Below are positions 36,914 to 45,510 of a stretch of DNA of 64,000 bases, piece by piece (positions within the stretch are counted from its first letter, which is position 1; every line of letters begins with the position of its first letter). Source of the stretch: Korobacter sp963703075. GTDB lineage: Bacteria > Acidobacteriota > Terriglobia > Terriglobales > Acidobacteriaceae. The notes under the pieces were generated by a model. That model saw only the letters and a program-made list of their open reading frames with translations, was not told the DNA's origin and searched no databases. The translations under genes were made by a program, and so were the position numbers. Where the stretch lies: contig OY969786.1 in NCBI GenBank assembly GCA_963703075.1, positions 3,162,001-3,226,000 on the forward strand, read 5' to 3'.

Positions 36914-38731
36914 TCATATTGCTTGGCCGTCAAAAAACCGACGGAAACGTCCGCCAACGTCTTCTTCCAGATCAATATATGATCCGCTTTCCATGATCTT
37001 GCCGCAATCGATAAGATACACTTTGTCGGCATTTCGGATCGCCGAATATCTGTGAGCCACGGTAAGGATTGCCATCTGGCCTCTTACGCGGAGGATGGAT
37101 TGGAGCACGCGGCGCTCATTTTCAACGTCAAGGTGATTAGTAGCTTCATCTAAAATCAGCAAAGCCGGATTTCTTATGATGGCGCGGGCTAAGGCGATGC
37201 GCTGGCGCTCGCCATTGGATAGCAGCAAACCTCGATCGCCAACGATCATATCGAGACCATCTCGATGTTCTAAGACAAACTCTGCTGCACTCACTTCTAG
37301 CGCCTCCAGCATAGTTTTTTCAGAACTCATCGGATTCGCCCAGAGTAGGTTAGCCCGAACCGTGTCATGAAATAACACCGTGTCCTGGCTGACATATCCA
37401 ATTTGGGTCCGCCAACTCGACAATCTTTTCGATGTTAACGGCATCCCATCTACTGTCACCTGACCGAAATCCGGGACATAAAGACCCATAATGATATCTG
37501 CAATGGTGCTCTTCCCGGCGCCGGAGGGACCAACTAACGCCGTCATCTGCCCTGCATGAATGCTCATTGAAATTGAATCCAGTACTTTCTCTTTACCGAA
37601 ATAGAAAGAAACGTCGAGTAAACGAATCTCCTCTACAAAAGATATGTGCTGCCTTTGCGTTATCAAGGATTCAGCTTCACCCTCCAGCCGTTCGATGACT
37701 TCATCGATTCGCGAAAGCGCCGTCGCGTTCGCAATCACCGACTGGCCATCCATATAGGCAGTGCTCAATTTCGGCATAATGCGACTGAACAGTCCAATGA
37801 CTATGAGGATGCTAGAAGCGGCTACCAACGAGAGGGTCGACACGCAGTAAAGAATCACAGCCAGAGCGGCGAGTGTCCCTCCCTCAAACCAAAATCGGGC
37901 GGCGGCTTCTGACCTCAACATCGACGAATACAATGCAGCTATCTTATTTAGAGTTACTGAATATAGGGCGAGATCTTGAGCTTGAGCATCGTAAGTCTTC
38001 ACCGCTTTCAAATTCTGCAAGTGTTCTAACGCGTCGTTAGAGAGCACCGTGAGCTGAATACCCGCGTTGCTAGCTGCATTATGTACATTTCCAGTGCGCT
38101 TCCTGAGCGCGAATGCGAGTACTGCGCCTGATGCCATAAACATGCACGTAAGTTGAGGAGAGATGATAAATGCCCACGCCAGATAAATCAGAATTGCTAC
38201 CACTCCTGATATAAAGGTGAATAGGTCGTATATCGCTATCTTCAAGCGTTCGTAATCACCTGTAAGGAGCTGAATGAGTGCACCCGATTTGTATCGTGTA
38301 ATAGCGTTCCATTTAGCATGGACGAGGGCATCATATAGATTCACCATGATGTGGTTCGCGATTATCTGAACTGTTTCTCCGAATTGCACGTGCTGGAGCC
38401 GATTGAGAGCTGTACGTAACGTGATCAGAGCACAAACACACATGAGTATGACCGCGAAGGCGGCGTGCTTATTAACACCAAGGCGTGCCCCGAAACTAGT
38501 CAGTTCCGCGACTACTCCAGGATGGAACCCGTTGCTTTCAAGTTGGACGCCGACGAGCTGCATCATCGGTATGAACAGTGCAACGCCGATCCCTTCCGTC
38601 AAAGAGCCAAGAACTATGAGTGCAAGACAGAAGAAACTGCGCTTATTACCGATTGCAGTGACGACTCTGATCAGGCGCATCACTGGTGAAACGAAATTTG
38701 TGTCGGACGTCTGCTCCACCGGATTTGTCAT
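36914..38731 (-). CDS. MsbA-like ABC exporter (fused permease/ATPase)
   Basis: A 605-residue half-transporter. Six N-terminal helices (about residues 25-345) form the permease. The ATPase domain has Walker A GPSGAGKST (about residue 395), Q-loop IGYVSQDTVLF, the signature as LSNGERQRIALARA (LSNGE instead of LSGGQ) and Walker B LLILDEATNHLD with a D-loop and H-loop (VAHRYS). Such exporters flip lipid-linked glycans or lipid A. Its place in the glycan locus suggests export of a lipid-linked oligosaccharide or O-antigen, in addition to the Wzx at 57 kb. Substrate unknown. Confidence 0.85.
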   Translation of the reverse strand: MTNPVEQTSDTNFVSPVMRLIRVVTAIGNKRSFFCLALIVLGSLTEGIGVALFIPMMQLVGVQLESNGFHPGVVAELTSFGARLGVNKHAAFAVILMCVCALITLRTALNRLQHVQFGETVQIIANHIMVNLYDALVHAKWNAITRYKSGALIQLLTGDYERLKIAIYDLFTFISGVVAILIYLAWAFIISPQLTCMFMASGAVLAFALRKRTGNVHNAASNAGIQLTVLSNDALEHLQNLKAVKTYDAQAQDLALYSVTLNKIAALYSSMLRSEAAARFWFEGGTLAALAVILYCVSTLSLVAASSILIVIGLFSRIMPKLSTAYMDGQSVIANATALSRIDEVIERLEGEAESLITQRQHISFVEEIRLLDVSFYFGKEKVLDSISMSIHAGQMTALVGPSGAGKSTIADIIMGLYVPDFGQVTVDGMPLTSKRLSSWRTQIGYVSQDTVLFHDTVRANLLWANPMSSEKTMLEALEVSAAEFVLEHRDGLDMIVGDRGLLLSNGERQRIALARAIIRNPALLILDEATNHLDVENERRVLQSILRVRGQMAILTVAHRYSAIRNADKVYLIDCGKIMESGSYIDLEEDVGGRFRRFFDGQAI

Positions 38732-39120
38732 TGGGGCGGATGCCTCTAGGCTTAACGCGGTAATCGATGCTCACAACAGCTTACGATGTTTCCCGCGTGC
38801 ATCCCGCAAGAAAAAGACCAGCAGCTCGCCCTTCGTGGCTCCGCTCCCGCACTACGAGCCGCCCGCCCCTGAGACGTTCTCTGGAAAATATCCAATGAAT
38901 GGAAAACGGTGCTGCGTGATAACGGAAAACCCGAAGAAACGCTAAGAATCGAATCGTATCGCGGGAAGAGTCTCAATCGGCGAGCGTTCTCGCGAAGCGA
39001 CTTCGATTCTTGTCGGTGGGACGTTCAGCGGCCAAGTATTTCCCACTTCTGGCGTATTCTAACCCCGCTCCAAGGCACGCTGGCTGAGGCGGGTTCCTGG
39101 GGATCTCGTTGAGAACCGAT
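38732..39120. other. Region without recognised gene
   Basis: About 390 bases upstream of the ABC transporter. The open frames on both strands (for example 38909-39112) show no recognisable protein. It adjoins a decayed polysaccharide deacetylase and probably holds the ABC gene's promoter, though no clear hexamers were found. Confidence 0.5.
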
Positions 39121-39377
39121 ATGGGGTTGCGGGTGCCAGTGCTGCTGTACCATAGGGTGAGTGAGCCTCGACCGGGCGAGTACCCGGGACTTTCCGTGTC
39201 GTCTGAGAAGTTCTAAGCGCAGCTTCGAGTTATTGCGAAAAGGGAGTTTACCGGCATACAACCGCGTGACTGGCTGGAGTGGCGGAACGGCCACAAACCA
39301 CTTCACATTGGCTCGCGTGCCTTTCCGGTCCTGCAACGGTACGGTTTGCAGCGGCATTCATGGTGGTGACCGGTGAT
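39121..39377 (+). pseudogene. Polysaccharide deacetylase remnant, N-terminal part
   Basis: From the ATG at 39121 the plus strand reads VPVLLYHRVSEPRPGEYPG and LSVSSEKF, then a TAA at 39214, then in the same frame AQLRVIAKREFTGIQPRDWL and EWRNGHKPL. This matches the N-terminus of NodB-like polysaccharide deacetylases (consensus VPVLMYHRV..., YTGIRPSDWL.W). The segment expected to hold the LTFDDG motif is missing. After a one-base shift, the frame continues FAAAFMVVTG, also typical of the family. The gene is therefore broken by a stop, a deletion and a frameshift. The rest of the gene is found inverted, immediately to the right. Confidence 0.7.
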
Positions 39378-39672
39378 TCACGATTTGCGAAAATCGACCG
39401 ACCGGATAAGCGAAGGATTGCGGGCCCAATCCCAGCGCCGATTCCAGGAGTTTGCTGCACGTAACAAGCTCTTGCATCACCGGTTCTGCGGGCAGAGTGA
39501 CCATGTCAGTGTGCGTGTGCCCGCCAAATTCAATGCCTTCCTTTGCCCATCGCAACAGCGCACTCTCTCGAAGTATTTCGAATCGCGGTCTCCCCATCTC
39601 TACGTCCCAACGATTGAAACCCCCGATCTCAATGACAGGATCCCCGACTCGACGGTGAAAGCCATCAAAAAA
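39358..39672 (-). pseudogene. Polysaccharide deacetylase remnant, inverted middle part
   Basis: Read on the minus strand: FFDGFHRRVGDPVIEIGGFN, RWDVEMGRPRFEIL, WAKEGIEFGGHTHTDMVTLP (metal-binding HTHT motif) and ELVTCSKLLESALGLGPQSF followed by AYPVGRF. This is the central-to-C-terminal portion of a NodB-type deacetylase, lacking its start and end. It meets the plus-strand N-terminal fragment at about 39,370, where the same bases are read in opposite directions. Confidence 0.7.
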
Positions 39673-39713
39673 ACCTCGCGGGCAACCTCAAATGCGAATA
39701 AAGGCGCGGTCGA

Positions 39714-40691
39714 GTGAGTTTAGCGCCCCAGCAAGGGAACAGGGATGAGGCCGGCCCTGGCTCGTCCGTAAGCGTGGCCATTTGCACCAGGGACCGAGTT
39801 GAAGAGCTCGGGCGATGCCTGCGGGCGCTGCGTCGACTCGAGTTCCAGCAATTTGAGCTTGTAGTCGCTAACAACGGATCCAGGGAAGAAAACATTAAGG
39901 AGCTTTGCTCCGAATTCGGCGCCAAATACATACGTGTCGAGGAGCCAGGTTTGAGCTTCGCCCGTAACAGCGCAGCGCTCGCATGTACAGGGCAGATCGT
40001 CGCTTTCATTGACGACGACGCAGTCGCCGAGCCGGGATGGTTGCCAAATCTGCTGAATGATTTTGAAGATCCATCTGTGATGGTTATTACTGGCCGCGTG
40101 AATCCATTGCTAGCGAATACGGACACCTCGCCAATCTCCTCTCGGTCCGTTTCTTCTCCAGACGAACCCTCGGAGCGCATCGTGCTCGACAAAAACTCTG
40201 AAGACTGGTTTGCACGTGCAAACTTTGGCGGATTGGGAATTGGTTGCAATATGGCATTTCGCCGAAGCGCTTGGGACATCTGGCCGGGATTTGACGCACG
40301 ACTAGGCCGGGGGGCGCCGATCGCCGGATGGGAGGAGCACTTCGCTTTTTTTGAACTAATCGAGAAGGGCTATCGCGTGGTACATGCGCCTCTCTCCGCC
40401 GTGCGCCACGGTGAGCCGAAAACCATGATAGAGGTTCGGCGCGCCTACCTGCGGGCCCTGGGGGCAGTGAGCGCGTATATGACGATGTTATTCGCAGAGT
40501 TCCCGCGGCATCGCCGCGCGTTGTGGAACTTCTGTATAGCGGGATTGAAAAGAACGCCTCGCCGATGGCGCCCACGCCGACAGATGGCTCAGAGACTGGC
40601 GCCTCGCTGGCTTTCCGTACTGCGTTTGATGAGTGGACCGTTTGTTTACGGTTGGGTACGCGTGAAGAAGGGTCGCCGCCCCGCCTCTTGA
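39714..40691 (+). CDS. Family 2 glycosyltransferase
   Basis: A 325-residue GT2 from a GTG at 39714, which lies in the GTGA context at the end of the deacetylase remnant. SVAICTRDRVEELGRCLRAL, VVANNGSREEN, EEPGLSFARNSAAL, VAFIDDDAVAEPGW (nucleotide-sugar DDD at about residue 98) and GIGCNMAFRRSAWD then GWEEHFAFFELI are the usual GT2 blocks. The C-terminal 60 residues are basic and may bind membrane lipids. It is one of the few plus-strand genes here. Its 3' end overlaps that of the minus-strand epimerase gene by 46 bases. Confidence 0.85.
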   Translation: MSLAPQQGNRDEAGPGSSVSVAICTRDRVEELGRCLRALRRLEFQQFELVVANNGSREENIKELCSEFGAKYIRVEEPGLSFARNSAALACTGQIVAFIDDDAVAEPGWLPNLLNDFEDPSVMVITGRVNPLLANTDTSPISSRSVSSPDEPSERIVLDKNSEDWFARANFGGLGIGCNMAFRRSAWDIWPGFDARLGRGAPIAGWEEHFAFFELIEKGYRVVHAPLSAVRHGEPKTMIEVRRAYLRALGAVSAYMTMLFAEFPRHRRALWNFCIAGLKRTPRRWRPRRQMAQRLAPRWLSVLRLMSGPFVYGWVRVKKGRRPAS

Positions 40692-41683
40692 CGCGCGGTG
40701 TTTTGCGATTTCGCAAGTTGGCCAGCGATCCATGTGTAGGTTTTGGCGAGACCCTCCCGGAGTGGCAGCATCGGTTCCCAGCGAAGTTGTTCACGGATGA
40801 GATGGTTGTCCGAATTTCGCGCGCGCACGCCGATAGGTCCCGGGACATGCGCAATCGCCAATTTCTTGTTTGCGATTGACATGATCATGTATGCCATTTC
40901 ATTAATCGTGATCATCTCTTCGGAACCGATGTTAACCGGTCCCTGAAACTCGGAGCGCATCAGACGTCGCACGGCTTCTACGCATTCGTCAATGTAGAGG
41001 AACGAGCGAATCTGTTCGCCATCTCCCCAAATTTCGACGGAGCCTCCTTCCGGTGCGTTCGCGATCTTACGGCACAGTGCTGCAGGCGCCTTCTCGCGGC
41101 CGCCATCCCAGGTGCCTTCGGGGCCGAAAATGTTGTGGAAGCGCGCGACTCGCACATCTAAGCCGTAATTCCGGGAGAACGCGGAATATAGACGTTCGCT
41201 GAAGAGTTTTTCCCAACCATATTCACTATCGGGAGCGGCAGGATACGCTGAGTCTTCGCCGCTCTTGGGATTCGTCGGGTCGGCATAGTTGCAGGCCGGA
41301 TATACGCAGGCCGAAGAGGAGTAGAAGACCTTCTTCACCTTCCGCTTTACAGCGAAGTCTGCCATATGCAGATTGATCAAGGCTGAGTTGTGCATGATGT
41401 CGGCATCGTGCGTGCCGGAGAAAACGAAACCCGCACCGCCCATGTCCGCCGCAAGTTGATAGACTTCGTCGAAGGTTCGGTCGAGGATCGCATTCCACGT
41501 CGCAGGATCGCGCAAGTCGGCAATCACGAAGTGGTCAGCTGCAGTGAGAGAGAACTCGGGGGGGGTTAAATCCACACCACGAACCCAGAACCCTTCCAGC
41601 CTGAGTCGCCTTACCAGGTGACTGCCGATAAAGCCGCCGGCACCGCAGACAAGCGCCTGTTTTTTCTCCATTTCGTAACGCAT
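40646..41683 (-). CDS. NAD-dependent nucleotide-sugar epimerase
   Basis: A 345-residue short-chain dehydrogenase of the extended SDR epimerase/dehydratase group. NAD-binding: ALVCGAGGFIGSHLVRRL (about residue 9). Active site: FYSSSACVYPACNYADP with Ser/Tyr-type triad, and YGWEKLFSERL (YxxxK, about residue 155). RFHNIFGPEGTWDGGREKAP and FLYIDECVEAV fit GDP-mannose 3,5-epimerase-like proteins, but the exact substrate is inferred. The ATG at 41683 follows GGAG. The last 20 residues (NTARQEAGRRPFFTRTQP) extend into the overlap with the GT2 gene. Confidence 0.82.
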   Translation of the reverse strand: MRYEMEKKQALVCGAGGFIGSHLVRRLRLEGFWVRGVDLTPPEFSLTAADHFVIADLRDPATWNAILDRTFDEVYQLAADMGGAGFVFSGTHDADIMHNSALINLHMADFAVKRKVKKVFYSSSACVYPACNYADPTNPKSGEDSAYPAAPDSEYGWEKLFSERLYSAFSRNYGLDVRVARFHNIFGPEGTWDGGREKAPAALCRKIANAPEGGSVEIWGDGEQIRSFLYIDECVEAVRRLMRSEFQGPVNIGSEEMITINEMAYMIMSIANKKLAIAHVPGPIGVRARNSDNHLIREQLRWEPMLPLREGLAKTYTWIAGQLAKSQNTARQEAGRRPFFTRTQP

Positions 41684-41942
41684 CCCACTCCGCCTGCACG
41701 GTTGCCGCGATTTCCCTTCGTTCGAGCACGAATGGGGATAGATGCCCTTGTAGCAAGTCAGGCAGGAAATTATATCGCTATCCGCACCACCAATCTCGGA
41801 TCATTTCGAGACGCGAGTCCATTGGAAGAGCTGATGTGTCTACGCAGATCGACGAGATAACTAATGGCTTTTGAAAACCGTGCGATTAAACCGAGTCGTA
41901 GGCTTCAATTGAAGCCCGCGGAGGCTTATTCTCGTGCAGGTT

Positions 41943-43079
41943 CTAGCTTACGGTTGGCTCTAAGACTTCCTCGTACGCGCGGGCAGTCTCGGCCGCGCAT
42001 TGCAGCCATGAAAAATTCCCAACTCGTCGCAGTCCACGTGCCCGCATCTCGGCGTGTAACTTCGCATCCGTTGCAATTTTCCACATTGCGTCAGCGAGCG
42101 CGCGCGGATCTCCTTGTTTCACGATGATTCCAGCGGAACCCAGAATTTCAGGCAACGCGGCGGCATTCGACGCGACCACCGGCGTTCCCAAGCCCATCGC
42201 TTCAAAAGGCGTTAGCCCAAAGCCTTCCATGTCGGAGAAACAAATCAACGCAATCGCGTTCTTGTAGAGACTAGCTAATTCTTCCGTTGGCACATACCCA
42301 AGGTGTTTCATAGAGTCCCCAGCCGGGGAAGAATGTCCGATTGGGCTGGTGGTCACTACGAAAACGGAAAATCTCTTTTCTTCCCCAAGAATCCGTGTTG
42401 CCAACCTGACAAGATCCATGCGCTTATGTGCCGCAGTACCCACCGCCAGGAAGTAAGGTTCTGGCACACAATATTTATCCCGAACGAGCGCCCAAGGTGC
42501 GAGGCTCTGGAATGTTTGTCCAGGCCCCTCAGGCGTTACGTACACCTTCTCAGGAGCAATACACAAATATTGCACTATCTGACTTTTTGAGCTCTCCGAG
42601 ACCGTAACGATTAAGTCAGACCGACGAGCCGAGAGGGTGGTCAAGGCTCCTAAAATATTTCTTCGTGTCCACGACAGCAAGGACGGTTCGACTTTGTAAA
42701 GCACGTCGTGGATCGTTACCACAGACTTACATGGAGCCAGGAACGGGATCACGGACCCAAATGAATGCAAAACGTCCAACTGATGTAAGCGGCACAATCT
42801 TGGCAGACGCATCTGCTCCCACAGATGCCTAAGGTAAGGATGACGGGGGGCTGGACAGAGCACGCGGGAAAAACTTGGCGTTTCATCTAGAAAAGCGAAC
42901 CTGGGAAAGGCCTCTGGATTAAGAAAAACTACGAAATCGTACCGGGATCCAAGGCTCTGTAACCCCTTTATCAGACTGTAGCCATAGGTTTCCGTCCCGC
43001 CGACTCGACCCGGGCGGAGATAAAGCAGATTCAGGCCGATTCGAGGCTTTGGGCAAGAACCCAGGTTTTCCGTGGGCAT
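41943..43079 (-). CDS. Family 4 glycosyltransferase
   Basis: A 378-residue GT-B-fold transferase. IGLNLLYLRPGRVGGTETYG (acceptor side) is followed by VVTIHDVLYKVEPSLLSWTR, then donor-side YFLAVGTAAHKRMDLV, and the E-x7-E motif EGFGLTPFEAMGLGTPVVAS (about residue 285). Pattern fits GT4 retaining enzymes. The ATG at 43079 lies just behind a TATAAT-like element, implying a very short leader. Substrates unknown. Confidence 0.85.
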   Translation of the reverse strand: MPTENLGSCPKPRIGLNLLYLRPGRVGGTETYGYSLIKGLQSLGSRYDFVVFLNPEAFPRFAFLDETPSFSRVLCPAPRHPYLRHLWEQMRLPRLCRLHQLDVLHSFGSVIPFLAPCKSVVTIHDVLYKVEPSLLSWTRRNILGALTTLSARRSDLIVTVSESSKSQIVQYLCIAPEKVYVTPEGPGQTFQSLAPWALVRDKYCVPEPYFLAVGTAAHKRMDLVRLATRILGEEKRFSVFVVTTSPIGHSSPAGDSMKHLGYVPTEELASLYKNAIALICFSDMEGFGLTPFEAMGLGTPVVASNAAALPEILGSAGIIVKQGDPRALADAMWKIATDAKLHAEMRARGLRRVGNFSWLQCAAETARAYEEVLEPTVS

Positions 43080-43087
43080 TGTTAATA

Positions 43088-43115
43088 ATTATACTGGCCA
43101 TGCTCGCTCAACCAA
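43088..43115 (-). promoter_or_regulatory. Candidate sigma-70 promoter of GT4
   Basis: On the minus strand, TTGGTT (43115-43110), a 16-base spacer and TATAAT (43093-43088) lie just ahead of the ATG at 43079. The start point would be at the ATG or within a few bases of it, giving a near-leaderless mRNA. Confidence 0.4.
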
Positions 43116-43151
43116 CCGAAGCAGACCACCCGTTTCTCGTACTAGCCGATG

Positions 43152-44471
43152 TTATCCCTTGACTGAGTTAATCGGAGCATTTCGGAGCTCAGAAATGACT
43201 CGCGGCAAAGCTGCTTCGCGACTGAAATTCTTGGCGGCAAAATCTCGCGCTCGCTCTCCCATCTCCTCGCGCTGCAACCGCCCGCAAGACTCAATGATCT
43301 GCTTTACGGCATTAGCAAGTTCTTCTGGTGAATCGGGGGCAATGATCCAGCCTGCGTTGGCGGATCGAAGAAGTTCTGCAGTCTCCGAATCTGGAACCAC
43401 GGACGCGAGAATCGGCCTACCCGCGAACATGTAGCTGATGAGTTTCGAAGGCATCGAAACAACAGACTGCCTCCCTCGTGTTGACAGAAGAAGTACGTCC
43501 GCCGCCCGAAGGACGTGAGAACTCGTTTCGACAGGCCAAGGCGAATGAAATAGCACGTTGGTGAGCTTGAAGTTGTTCGCGAGCTGGCGACAACTGTTGA
43601 GACTGCTACCTTCGCCCGCAATCAACAGATACGCCGTGGATATTTGCATCTGCTGCTCGAGAATGGAAAACGCTTCCACCAATGTTTCAGCGCCAGACGC
43701 GGGACCGATATTGCCAGCATAAACAAACAACACAGCTTCTCTGGGAATCCTGTGACGAACCCGGATGTCCCTTTCAGTGTCTTCCTCTAAGGCATACGGC
43801 GCGTCCCAATTTCGCACCAACATCACCGATTCCGCAGTCACGCGACGACCCCTAATGAGTGGATCGATGAAGTCGCTCGAGATAGCAATTACTTTTCGTA
43901 CAGAGCGCGCGATTCGAGCGTCCAACCCAAACAGAAAACGGTAAAGCATACTCTTCTTCGCGATACGTCCCTGGACCGCGAGAGATTCCGGGTAAAGATC
44001 TTGCACTGAAAGGACAACGGGAATGTTTCTCCATTTAGCGATTGCAACCGCAAGTGATGTGGCGAAGATCGGCCAAGTGCTCAAGTAAATCACGTCCGGC
44101 CGCTTCGAAAACAGCATGCGGGCGCCGCTCGTCAACCCGAACGAGAGGTTCTCGAGAAAACGGGGGAGCATCCGTGAAGAAGGAGCCAGGAAAGAAAAAC
44201 AATGGATAACTTTGAACCCACCGTCCCCGGTTGTGGCCTTATAGAGCCTTCGGCGATAGCCTGCGAACAGTCGACCGGCAGGACGGTTAGGGAACGGAGC
44301 GAGCACGGTAACGTCGTCGCCAAGGACCGCCAACTCGCGCGCGATGTCCTCTACTATGCGCGCCGAACAGGTAAGTTCAGGAGGGAATACAGTGCTTATA
44401 ATGAGGAATCGCAAGGGGCCGTGTGAATTCGTTTCTAATTCTGACCGACTGCATTGGTATTGTTCTTCCAT
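43152..44471 (-). CDS. Family 4 glycosyltransferase (WcaI-like)
   Basis: A 439-residue GT4 from the ATG at 44471 (a GTG at 44492 would add 7 residues; a TATAAT-like hexamer at 44499-44494 argues for the shorter form). FLIISTVFPPELTCSARIVE and IARELAVLGDDVTVLAPFPN are the acceptor-side start. VVLSVQDLYPESLAVQG, FVYAGNIGPASGAETLVEAF and SMPSKLISYMFAGRPILASV match the colanic-acid WcaI-type group, often GlcNAc/Fuc transferases. Divergent from the downstream methyltransferase gene, 283 bases away. Confidence 0.82.
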   Translation of the reverse strand: MEEQYQCSRSELETNSHGPLRFLIISTVFPPELTCSARIVEDIARELAVLGDDVTVLAPFPNRPAGRLFAGYRRRLYKATTGDGGFKVIHCFSFLAPSSRMLPRFLENLSFGLTSGARMLFSKRPDVIYLSTWPIFATSLAVAIAKWRNIPVVLSVQDLYPESLAVQGRIAKKSMLYRFLFGLDARIARSVRKVIAISSDFIDPLIRGRRVTAESVMLVRNWDAPYALEEDTERDIRVRHRIPREAVLFVYAGNIGPASGAETLVEAFSILEQQMQISTAYLLIAGEGSSLNSCRQLANNFKLTNVLFHSPWPVETSSHVLRAADVLLLSTRGRQSVVSMPSKLISYMFAGRPILASVVPDSETAELLRSANAGWIIAPDSPEELANAVKQIIESCGRLQREEMGERARDFAAKNFSREAALPRVISELRNAPINSVKG

Positions 44472-44754
44472 TTTCGAGCAGAGAGCTTGCACGATTATAA
44501 TTTGTATTCACCGGAAGCGAACACAGGACAGGCAAATATAGCGCCCTTCATCCGTCTGAGACCTTCGTTTTTCGAATTGTCGCTTGATCCTTCAGAGGGA
44601 TACAAAGTAGTTGTCGCAGTCTCCCGACGAATTTCGAAGATGGCGGCTTTGGGCGGCAGACGCAATGACGAAGGGCCTCGTAAGAAATGTGCTACCGAGC
44701 TTCTCTTTTTGCTACGTTAAGCCAAATCGGTCAACGCTGTTTAGGATCGTACTC

Positions 44755-45510
44755 ATGAATTTTCGCGACCGGCTCTACCGGTCGTACTCCAGCGGACACA
44801 TCCAGCTCACGCCTGAGCGGTTGCCGGCCATTCTTCCGCAGGGTGAGCCATACCTGCGAAGAGTTCTCAAGAGGTGGGTACCGCCCACACGCTCCATCAG
44901 GATTCTGGATTTAGGCTGCGGGTTTGGGGCGCTCCTTCACTTATTGCGAAAACTGGGATACTCGAATCTCAGCGGAGTGGATGTCTCGTCGGAGCAGGTG
45001 AAGCTTGCGCACACCTTGGGACTCGACTTTGTGGTCTGCGGCGAGATTCGCGATACCCTCCTGCAAATGGGTGACGGGAGCGTTGACCTGGTATTCGCGT
45101 TCGACGTGTTGGAGCATCTCACGCGGCCGGAACTCTTAGAAATGGGCGACCTGGTGCATCGCGTACTAGCGCCTGGAGGCAAGCTGATCGTGCACGTTCC
45201 GAATGCATCGGGAATTTTTTCGGGTGTAATCCGCTATGGGGATCTGACCCATGAGATCGCGTTCACACCGCAGAGCCTGTCGCAATTCGGTAATGCCTGT
45301 GGGCTGAAGGTGGTCGCTATCGCCGAAGATGATCCGGTGCCTCACGGAATGGTCAGCGCATTACGGTGGCTGATTTGGAAAGTTGGCACTTTGCCGCTGA
45401 GGTTCCTGTACCTCTCAGAGTATCCACAAAAATTGGCGGACGTCATTTTGTCGCAGAATATGCTCTGCGTATTTTCAAAAGTGGATCATCCTAATTCCTT
45501 CCAACCATAA
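44755..45510 (+). CDS. SAM-dependent methyltransferase
   Basis: A 251-residue class I methyltransferase from the ATG at 44755, preceded by TAGGAT. Longer frames to 44611 lack support. Motif I LDLGCGFGALLHLLRKLGY (about residue 51), GVDVSSEQVKLA and motif II DLVFAFDVLEHLTRPELL are canonical. LAPGGKLIVHVPNASG is motif III. No membrane helix. Probably methylates a sugar or aglycone within the glycan. It overlaps the convergent asnB gene by 20 bases. Confidence 0.83.
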   Translation: MNFRDRLYRSYSSGHIQLTPERLPAILPQGEPYLRRVLKRWVPPTRSIRILDLGCGFGALLHLLRKLGYSNLSGVDVSSEQVKLAHTLGLDFVVCGEIRDTLLQMGDGSVDLVFAFDVLEHLTRPELLEMGDLVHRVLAPGGKLIVHVPNASGIFSGVIRYGDLTHEIAFTPQSLSQFGNACGLKVVAIAEDDPVPHGMVSALRWLIWKVGTLPLRFLYLSEYPQKLADVILSQNMLCVFSKVDHPNSFQP

